Made by a program: the position numbers and the translations under genes. This document shows, piece by piece, positions 6,592-10,964 of a stretch of 10,964 nucleotides of DNA (within the stretch, counting starts at the first letter, position 1; every line of letters starts with the position of its first letter). Origin of the DNA: Paracoccaceae bacterium (GTDB taxonomy: Bacteria; Pseudomonadota; Alphaproteobacteria; Rhodobacterales; Rhodobacteraceae); NCBI GenBank assembly GCA_027069385.1, contig JALXER010000046.1, positions 1-10,964 of the forward strand. Reading direction: 5' to 3'. The notes under the pieces were generated by a model that did no database searches, had not been told where the DNA came from, and saw only the letters and a list, made by a program, of their open reading frames with translations.

Positions 6592-6893
6592 GCGGCAAGG
6601 TACTGTCACCAGACTCGTTACTAAAAATGTAGCCAGTAGTATCCTGTTAAAACGAAGCCCTGCATCCGATTGGGAGTGGCGACAGGGCCTCATTTCCCGG
6701 AAAATATCCGGATTGCCGTTGTAGTTCCGGCCTGAATTGCCGGCCGCGGCCCTGCGGGAGTGTGCAGGCCTCGCTAAGCAGTTGGTGTCGATCCCTAACC
6801 TCACAAGGTAAATCCCCGAACAGGCAGGTCGATGGATGTTGAGGGTCGGGCGCATTAATTGATACTTACGACACGATAACTCCAAGCTGCATT
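6557..6893 (-). ncRNA. Candidate structured non-coding RNA (~340 nt)
   Basis: Read on the minus strand, a possible promoter (6929-6900) leads to a series of hairpins and then the 12-bp terminator. Successive plus-strand pairings are: GGC-CTGC with GCAGGCC (6748-6755/6764-6770, one bulge); CCGGC/GCCGG (6727-6731/6739-6743); CCGGA/TCCGG (6697-6701/6707-6711); GCCCTG/CAGGGC (6657-6662/6683-6688); and TACTG/CAGTA (6601-6605/6634-6638). TTGCCG (6713-6718) pairs with CGGCAA (6593-6598), which would close the last three hairpins into one multibranch domain. I looked for RNase P RNA, tmRNA, 6S RNA, SRP RNA and common riboswitch signatures and found none. The 5' end is uncertain; the 3' end is firm. 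It could instead be a long 3' UTR of truA or a decayed gene. Confidence 0.4.
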
Positions 6894-6899
6894 GACTAG

Positions 6900-6953
6900 A
6901 GTAATGCGTGTGAACGGGATTCGGGTCAAATGTTAACCAAAGGTAAAGGACCC
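6900..6953 (-). promoter_or_regulatory. Possible promoter with nested dyad upstream of the candidate RNA
   Basis: Minus strand: -35 TTGACC (6929-6924), 18 bases, ATTACT (6905-6900). The -35 lies in a nested dyad: outer GGGTC (6923-6927)/GACCC (6949-6953) and inner TTAACC/GGTAA (about 6933-6938 with 6942-6946). TTAACC resembles a CtrA half-site, but a full TTAA-N7-TTAA is not present. Confidence 0.35.
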
Positions 6954-6954
6954 T

Positions 6955-6976
6955 TTTCACGCTAGTTTCACGCTGG
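6955..6976. repeat. Tandem 11-base direct repeat
   Basis: TTTCACGCTAG (6955-6965) followed immediately by TTTCACGCTGG (6966-6976), 10 of 11 identical. The period is about one helical turn, so two protein subunits could bind the same face. It lies just upstream of the dyad and possible promoter of the candidate minus-strand RNA. Confidence 0.6.
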
Positions 6977-7037
6977 CAAATCCATGGGTTGTAAAAAATA
7001 CCAAAATTGCCTGTTAACGTTTGCGGTTTTGCGGGAT

Positions 7038-7808
7038 TTACACGTTAAACGGGTTATTGTCATATGCAACGCTGGATAAATACAATCCGTGCGGCGGGCA
7101 GACCGGCCCGCAAGCGGCGCGATTCGCGGCTTTCAGCGCGGTGCGCACCTGATCGGGGTGCCAGTGGCCCGCCCCGACGCGCTCCAGCGTGCCGACAAAG
7201 CTGCGCACCTGATTGTGCAGAAAACTGCGGGCGCGAATGTGAAAGCGGGTCTCGGTGCCGCCCAGGCGCTCGATCTGTTCTATGCGCAATTCGTCCAGCG
7301 TTTTGACCGGGCTTTTGGCCTGGCAGACGGTCGAACGGAAGGTGGTAAAGTCGTGATTACCGATCAGATGATCGGCGCCGCGCTGCATGGCGCTTGCGTC
7401 AAGCGGGTGTTTGACCTGCCACATCGTGCCTTTGTCAAAGGTCAGCGGCGCGCGGCGGGAAAGTAGCCGAAAGGTATAGCGGCGCTCGATCGCATCGAAG
7501 CGGACGTGAAAATCATCCGCCACCCGCGCGGCGGCGATAATGGCCACCGGTGCGGGGCGCAGGTGGAAATTGAGCGCTTCGGACAGGCGGAACGGATCCC
7601 ATGCCTTGGCAAGGTCGGTATGGGCGACCTGACCTGTGGCGTGGACGCCGGTATCGGTTCGCCCCGCGCCCTGAATGCCCGCGCAATCGGGGTCGAGAAT
7701 GCGCAGCGCTTTTTCGATCGCGCCCTGCACGGTTTGCAGGCCCGGCTGGCGCTGCCAGCCGCAAAACGGCGCGCCGGAATATTCGATTTTCAGGGCATAA
7801 CGGGGCAC
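7038..7808 (-). CDS. truA: tRNA pseudouridine(38-40) synthase TruA
   Basis: Cytoplasmic enzyme of 256 residues that isomerises uridines 38, 39 and 40 in the tRNA anticodon stem-loop to pseudouridine. Visible family motifs are the N-terminal RYALKIEYSGAPFCGWQRQ, the catalytic loop GAGRTDTGVHA with nucleophile D52, the conserved RRYTF tyrosine (Y111), and HNQVR near the C-terminal quarter. I chose the GTG at 7808 because it gives the canonical start (M/V-PRYALKIEY) and has AAGGA (7820-7816) seven bases upstream. The frame is open further, to an ATG at 7883, but that 25-residue extension has no family counterpart. It is divergent from cofG with 92 bases between. In many related genomes truA follows def-fmt; here it has no such partner in view. 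No clear intrinsic terminator follows its stop. The functional call is very secure. Confidence 0.96.
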   Translation of the reverse strand: MPRYALKIEYSGAPFCGWQRQPGLQTVQGAIEKALRILDPDCAGIQGAGRTDTGVHATGQVAHTDLAKAWDPFRLSEALNFHLRPAPVAIIAAARVADDFHVRFDAIERRYTFRLLSRRAPLTFDKGTMWQVKHPLDASAMQRGADHLIGNHDFTTFRSTVCQAKSPVKTLDELRIEQIERLGGTETRFHIRARSFLHNQVRSFVGTLERVGAGHWHPDQVRTALKAANRAACGPVCPPHGLYLSSVAYDNNPFNV

Positions 7809-7900
7809 GATCCGGTCCTTTTTTGGCTGTGTATGGCGATAGCGCAGAATTTGTTGAAATACCAGTTGACAATTTCTTACCAAATGGTCAAACTTTTGCC
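7809..7900. promoter_or_regulatory. Divergent truA/cofG promoter region with dyads
   Basis: Plus strand: perfect -35 TTGACA (7866-7871), 17 bases, weak -10 CAAACT (7889-7894), predicting a start at about 7901, the cofG ATG itself. Overlapping this are TTGAC (7866-7870)/GTCAA (7887-7891) as an inverted pair and a compact palindrome ACCA-AA-TGGT (7879-7888). A regulator binding here would sit inside the cofG promoter spacer. No clear truA promoter is visible. Confidence 0.45.
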
Positions 7901-9034
7901 ATGGAGATCAGCCAGACAGAGGGCTATGCCTGCGAGACTGCCGAGTTGCACGCGTTGATGGCGCGGGCCGACGCGGTGCGCGCGGCAGAGTGGGGCGATG
8001 TGGTGACCTATTCGCGCAAGGTGTTCGTGCCGCTGACCAATATGTGCCGTGACACCTGCACCTATTGCAGCTTTGTGGCCGATCCGGAATCCGCGCGCGC
8101 CAGCCTTATGACCCCCGAGCAGGTGTTGCACACCGCGTGGCAAGGTCGCGAACAGGGCTGCAAGGAACTGCTGTTCAGCTTGGGGGAACGCCCCGAGGCG
8201 CGCTATCCGGCCGCCGCGGCGGCGCTGGCCAGGCTGGGTTACCAGACCACCAACGCCTATCTGCGCGATATGTGCGAACTGGTGCTGACCGAAACCGGCC
8301 TGTTGCCGCATGTGAATGCGGGCACCCTGACCGACGATGAAATCGACATGCTGCGGCCGGTCTCGGCCTCTATGGGGATGATGCTGGAAACGGTGTCAAA
8401 GCGCCTGACCCGCAAGGGCATGCCGCATTACGGCTGCCCCGACAAGACCCCTGTCCAGCGCCTGCGCACGCTGGAGCGCACCGGACAGCGTGGCGTGCCC
8501 TTTACCACCGGCCTGCTGATCGGGATTGGCGAAACATGGGCCGAGCGTATCGACAGTCTGGCGGTGATCAACGCGGCGCATGCGCGCCATGGTCATATCC
8601 AAGAGGTGATCATCCAGAATTTCCAGCAAAAACCGGGTATTGGCATGGCGGATCACCCCGAACCGAGCCTGGAGGACATGTTACGCACCTTGGCGGTGGC
8701 GCGGCTGATGCTGGCCCCCGAAATCAGCCTGCAGGCCCCGCCCAACCTGTCGAGCCGCCATGCGGAATACCTGCGCGCCGGCATGAATGACTGGGGCGGG
8801 ATTTCACCGGTGACGGTCGATTTTATCAACCCCGACCACGCATGGCCGCAGATCGACGCGCTGGCCGCATCGACGGCGGCGGCGGGGTTGCGCTTGCAGG
8901 AACGCCTGACCATCTATCCGGCTTTTCTGCGCCACGGGGACCGGTTTCTGGACCCCTCGCTAAGCGCCAGAATTCACGCCATGGCCCGTGCCGACGGGCT
9001 GGCCCTAGATCAACGCACCGGAGCAACCCCATGA
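7901..9034 (+). CDS. cofG: FO synthase subunit CofG (radical SAM)
   Basis: 7,8-Didemethyl-8-hydroxy-5-deazariboflavin (FO) synthase subunit 1, 377 residues, cytoplasmic. CofG is a radical-SAM enzyme that cyclises the tyrosine-derived adduct made by CofH into FO, the chromophore of coenzyme F420. The Fe-S/SAM motif CRDTCTYC (CX3CX2C) is at C49, C53 and C56, followed by SFVADPES. LLFSLGERPE (about 94-103), GMMLETVSKRL, TTGLLIGIGET and IIQNFQQKPG are typical CofG segments. The ATG at 7901 is the only sensible in-frame start, because the open frame before it is the reverse of truA. No Shine-Dalgarno is visible, and the predicted promoter would put the transcript start at about the ATG, so the mRNA may be leaderless. 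The stop overlaps the cofH start (ATGA). Actinobacteria carry the same two activities as one protein, FbiC, in this order. Confidence 0.95.
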   Translation: MEISQTEGYACETAELHALMARADAVRAAEWGDVVTYSRKVFVPLTNMCRDTCTYCSFVADPESARASLMTPEQVLHTAWQGREQGCKELLFSLGERPEARYPAAAAALARLGYQTTNAYLRDMCELVLTETGLLPHVNAGTLTDDEIDMLRPVSASMGMMLETVSKRLTRKGMPHYGCPDKTPVQRLRTLERTGQRGVPFTTGLLIGIGETWAERIDSLAVINAAHARHGHIQEVIIQNFQQKPGIGMADHPEPSLEDMLRTLAVARLMLAPEISLQAPPNLSSRHAEYLRAGMNDWGGISPVTVDFINPDHAWPQIDALAASTAAAGLRLQERLTIYPAFLRHGDRFLDPSLSARIHAMARADGLALDQRTGATP

Positions 9035-10236
9035 GCCTTACCGTCCGCCATATCCTTGATCGCGTTGCCGAGGGGCGCGAGGTTTCGCAGGCCGAGGCCA
9101 CCGTTCTGTACGGCGCCAAGGGCGATGACTTGCGCGCAATTTGCAATGTAGCCGACGGGCTGCGCCGAACGGTCAACGGCGACCGCGTCGGGTTTGTGGT
9201 CAACCGCAATATCAACTTTACCAACATTTGCTATATGGGCTGCACCTTTTGCGGCTATGCCAAGCGGCGCGAGGAGGAGGGGGCCGAGTGGCTGAGCCTC
9301 GATACCATCGTTGCCCGCGCGCTCGAGGCGCGGGACCGCGGCGCGACCGAGGTATGCATTCAGGGCGGTATCCACCCCAAAATGCCCGGCACCTATTATC
9401 GCGACATCGTGCTGGCCATCAAGGCCGAACTGCCCGACATGGATATCCACGCCTTTTCGCCGTTCGAAATCTGGTATGGCGCGGCCAAGACCAAAATGTC
9501 TTATGGCGACTTTATTCAGGATCTCAAAGAATGCGGGCTGGGCAGCATCCCCGGTACGGCGGCCGAAATTCTGGATACCGAGGTGCGCAAGCTGCTGACC
9601 AAGGACAAGCTGTCCACCGCCAAATGGGTAGAGATCATCCGCGCCGCGCACGCGCTCGATGTGCCCACCACCGCGACCATCATGTATGGCCATGTGGACG
9701 GCCCCGAACACTGGGCCGCGCATATGGCCCTGTTGCGCGATATCCAGAAAGAGACCGGCGGTTTTACCGAGTTGGTGCCGCTGTCCTTTGTCCATTATGA
9801 CAGCCCGCTTTATACCCAAAACCCCGGCAAGGTCCGCCCCGGCCCGACGGCAGAGGAGGTGGACGCCATGCACGCGGTCAGCCGGATATTCCTGCACGGG
9901 CAGATTGACAATATCCAGACCAGTTGGACCAAGCTGGGGCCGGCGCGGGCGCAAGCGATGCTGGGCAAGGGGGTGAACGACTTTGGCGGCACCTTGATGA
10001 ACGAAAGCATCTCGCGCTCGGCCGGGAGCGAACACGGGCAAGAGGTGACGGCCTATGAAATGGTGCAGATCATCCGCGCCGCGGGCCGCGTGCCGGTGCA
10101 GCGCAACACGCGCTATCAGGTGCTGGAAGAGTTCGCCAGCCACGACCCCGCGCGGCAGGAACCATTGGTTGAACGTGCGGCCGAGCCGTTGGAATTCATG
10201 TCCGACCTGCCCGCCTTTTTGCAAGAGGCCGTATGA
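9031..10236 (+). CDS. cofH: FO synthase subunit CofH (5-amino-6-(D-ribitylamino)uracil:tyrosine transferase)
   Basis: Second radical-SAM subunit of FO synthase, 401 residues. CofH joins a tyrosine-derived fragment to the riboflavin intermediate 5-amino-6-ribitylaminouracil, and CofG completes the ring. The motif CYMGCTFCGYAK (CX3CX2C) has C67, C71 and C74, preceded by NRNINFTNIC, which is characteristic of CofH and related menaquinone-pathway enzymes. VCIQGGIHP (about 109-117), HAFSPFEIWYGA, SIPGTAAEIL and ATIMYGHVDGPEHW follow in the expected order, and NDFGGTLMNESISRSAGSEHG lies near the C-terminus. The start ATG overlaps the cofG stop by four bases, with GGAG (9020-9023) seven bases upstream, indicating translational coupling. 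The menaquinone futalosine enzymes MqnC/MqnE are the closest alternative, but the adjacent cofG and cofD settle the assignment. Confidence 0.95.
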   Translation: MSLTVRHILDRVAEGREVSQAEATVLYGAKGDDLRAICNVADGLRRTVNGDRVGFVVNRNINFTNICYMGCTFCGYAKRREEEGAEWLSLDTIVARALEARDRGATEVCIQGGIHPKMPGTYYRDIVLAIKAELPDMDIHAFSPFEIWYGAAKTKMSYGDFIQDLKECGLGSIPGTAAEILDTEVRKLLTKDKLSTAKWVEIIRAAHALDVPTTATIMYGHVDGPEHWAAHMALLRDIQKETGGFTELVPLSFVHYDSPLYTQNPGKVRPGPTAEEVDAMHAVSRIFLHGQIDNIQTSWTKLGPARAQAMLGKGVNDFGGTLMNESISRSAGSEHGQEVTAYEMVQIIRAAGRVPVQRNTRYQVLEEFASHDPARQEPLVERAAEPLEFMSDLPAFLQEAV

Positions 10237-10964
10237 TGAAGGTAACCCTGTTAGCGGGCGGTGTGGGCGGTGCCAAGATGGCCGAGGGGCTGGACGGGCT
10301 GGAAGAGGTCGAGCTGTCGGTGATCGGCAACGTGGCCGATGATGCGGAGTTCCACGGGCTGTGGGTCTCGGCCGATATCGACACGCTGACCTATTCGCTG
10401 TCCGACCGTATTGATCGCGCGCAGGGCTGGGGGGTAGCGGATGAAAGCCACCGCGCCCTTGGTGTGTTGGAGGAACTGGGAGACGAAACCTGGATGACAC
10501 TGGGCGACCGCGATTTTGGTCTGCATATTTACCGGACCAACGCGCTGAAGCTCGGGGCGACGCGCTCGGAAATTGCCGACCATGTGGCGCAGGCGTTCGG
10601 GGTGCGGGCGCAGATGCTGTTGCCCACCGATGACGTGGTGCAAACCCGTGTGCGGGTGGCGACGGGGTGGCTGTCGTTTCAGGAATATTTTGTGCGGGAG
10701 CAGTGCAAGCCCGAGGTTCTGGCGCTGGAATATGCGGGGATTTCCAAGGCCAAACCGACCGATGCCGCGTTAAGCGCCATCGCCGGGGCGGAACTTATTG
10801 TGGTGGCCCCGAGCAACCCGCTGGTTTCCATCACCCCCATTCTGGAGGTGCCGGGCATTCGCGACGCGGTGAAAGCCGCAAAGGCCAAAGTGGTTGCGGT
10901 TAGCCCGCTGATTGCGGGCAAGGTGGTCAAAGGCCCTGCCGACCGGATGATGAAAGCGCTGGGC
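10236..10964 (+). CDS. cofD: CofD, phospholactate-type guanylyl-dependent transferase of F420 synthesis, 3'-truncated
   Basis: First 243 residues of a family protein of about 300, open to the window end. CofD transfers a phospho-organic acid from a guanosine-diphospho carrier to FO, giving F420-0 or its dehydro form. The N-terminus MKVTLLAGGVGGAK carries the GGVGG nucleotide-binding loop (residues 8-12). N32-V-A-D-D36 and HGLWVSADIDTLTYSL (40-55) form the FO/GDP site, LGDRDFGLHIYRT (about 85-97) follows, and VVAPSNPLVSI...VSPLIAGKVVKGP is the C-terminal hallmark. Two adjacent ATGs exist (10233, 10236). I prefer 10236 because AGAGG (10224-10228) lies seven bases before it and MKVTLLAGG is the usual start; its A is also the last base of the cofH stop. 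Archaeal CofD uses phospholactate, mycobacterial FbiA phosphoenolpyruvate, and some proteobacterial types 3-phosphoglycerate; which applies here is unknown. Confidence 0.93.
   Translation, partial: MKVTLLAGGVGGAKMAEGLDGLEEVELSVIGNVADDAEFHGLWVSADIDTLTYSLSDRIDRAQGWGVADESHRALGVLEELGDETWMTLGDRDFGLHIYRTNALKLGATRSEIADHVAQAFGVRAQMLLPTDDVVQTRVRVATGWLSFQEYFVREQCKPEVLALEYAGISKAKPTDAALSAIAGAELIVVAPSNPLVSITPILEVPGIRDAVKAAKAKVVAVSPLIAGKVVKGPADRMMKALG

Larger units (their letters stand above)
6525..7037. other. 513-base stretch without a credible protein gene
   Basis: Between the FNR-like box and the truA stop codon I find no convincing coding sequence. One long minus-strand frame is open across 6403-6960, but it runs through a terminator and has un-genome-like codons. 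What the stretch does hold is a minus-strand terminator, a chain of hairpins, a possible promoter, a nested dyad and a tandem 11-base repeat, each listed separately. Confidence 0.6.

Noticed and set aside
6625..6670. 14-codon minus-strand peptide frame (MQGFVLTGYYWLHF) upstream of the terminator
   Set aside because: Aromatic-rich and followed by a terminator, so a leader peptide was considered, but it has no ribosome-binding site and no biosynthetic gene lies downstream.
6403..6960. 185-codon open frame on the minus strand
   Set aside because: It runs through a 12-bp intrinsic terminator and overlaps the start of the DUF2892 gene in another frame. It has no Shine-Dalgarno, uses codons unlike the neighbours (ATA, CTA, TTA, GTA), and has no recognisable domain. 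A short hydrophobic run (ILLATFLVTSLVTV) near 6600-6645 is probably chance.
6557..6960. tmRNA, RNase P RNA, SRP RNA, 6S RNA or cobalamin riboswitch
   Set aside because: The length would fit the first two, but there is no tag-peptide frame, no GAGGAAAGTCC core, no GGAAGCAG SRP motif and no B12 box. I could not recall a matching 6S structure.
7014..7048. Inverted repeat TTAACGT/ACGTTAA across the truA stop codon as a terminator
   Set aside because: AT-rich 7-bp arms with a 21-base loop and no T-tract at the right place make it unlikely to terminate.
7809..7883. N-terminal 25-residue extension of TruA from the ATG at 7883
   Set aside because: It has no counterpart in the family, while the GTG at 7808 has a well-spaced AAGGA and gives the canonical N-terminus.
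9010..10500. 496-codon open frame on the minus strand opposite cofH and cofD
   Set aside because: It is the antisense of two recognised, translationally coupled genes, and the product has no family character.

Overview
The window looks like the chromosome of a Rhodobacterales-type (Roseobacter/Paracoccus-like) alphaproteobacterium. The reasons are GC-rich coding DNA with AT-rich gaps, a fused indolepyruvate:ferredoxin oxidoreductase, a small DUF2892 membrane protein, a LysR regulator of the kind common in that group, and a split cofG-cofH-cofD cluster for the deazaflavin cofactor F420. The taxonomic placement is an inference from protein character, not from a marker gene.

Left part (1-5075). 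The 3' end of a catabolic-type threonine/serine dehydratase (+) ends in a clear intrinsic terminator. It faces a 1117-residue indolepyruvate:ferredoxin oxidoreductase (-), the largest gene here and part of aromatic amino acid catabolism. Next come a four-helix membrane protein (-) and a divergent HxlR-family regulator (+). They share a 101-bp intergenic region with overlapping promoters and a dyad, so this is probably a regulator/target pair.

Middle part (5076-7037). A LysR regulator (+) is followed by an unannotated short transcript: a near-consensus sigma-70 promoter, a small hairpin, a single-stranded stretch with an anti-Shine-Dalgarno motif, and a strong terminator (about 78 nt). A convergent DUF2892 membrane protein gene (-) ends in the T-tract of that terminator and has an FNR/Dnr-like box upstream. 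The 600 bases between this gene and truA hold no credible protein gene. They hold a run of hairpins ending in a 12-bp intrinsic terminator on the minus strand, with a possible promoter about 340 bases upstream, which I propose as a structured non-coding RNA.

Right part (7038-10964). truA (-) is divergent from cofG, cofH and cofD (+). cofG and cofH overlap by ATGA, and cofH and cofD share a base at TGATG, so the three are probably translated as one coupled operon. CofG and CofH together make the FO chromophore; CofD adds the phospho-organic acid side chain. cofD runs off the window, and the glutamate ligase and guanylyltransferase needed to finish F420 are not visible.

I see no tRNA, rRNA, CRISPR array, insertion sequence or prophage gene. 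The most interesting unexplained items are the two candidate RNAs (6146-6223 +, and about 6893-6557 -), the FNR-like box, and the HxlR operator region.
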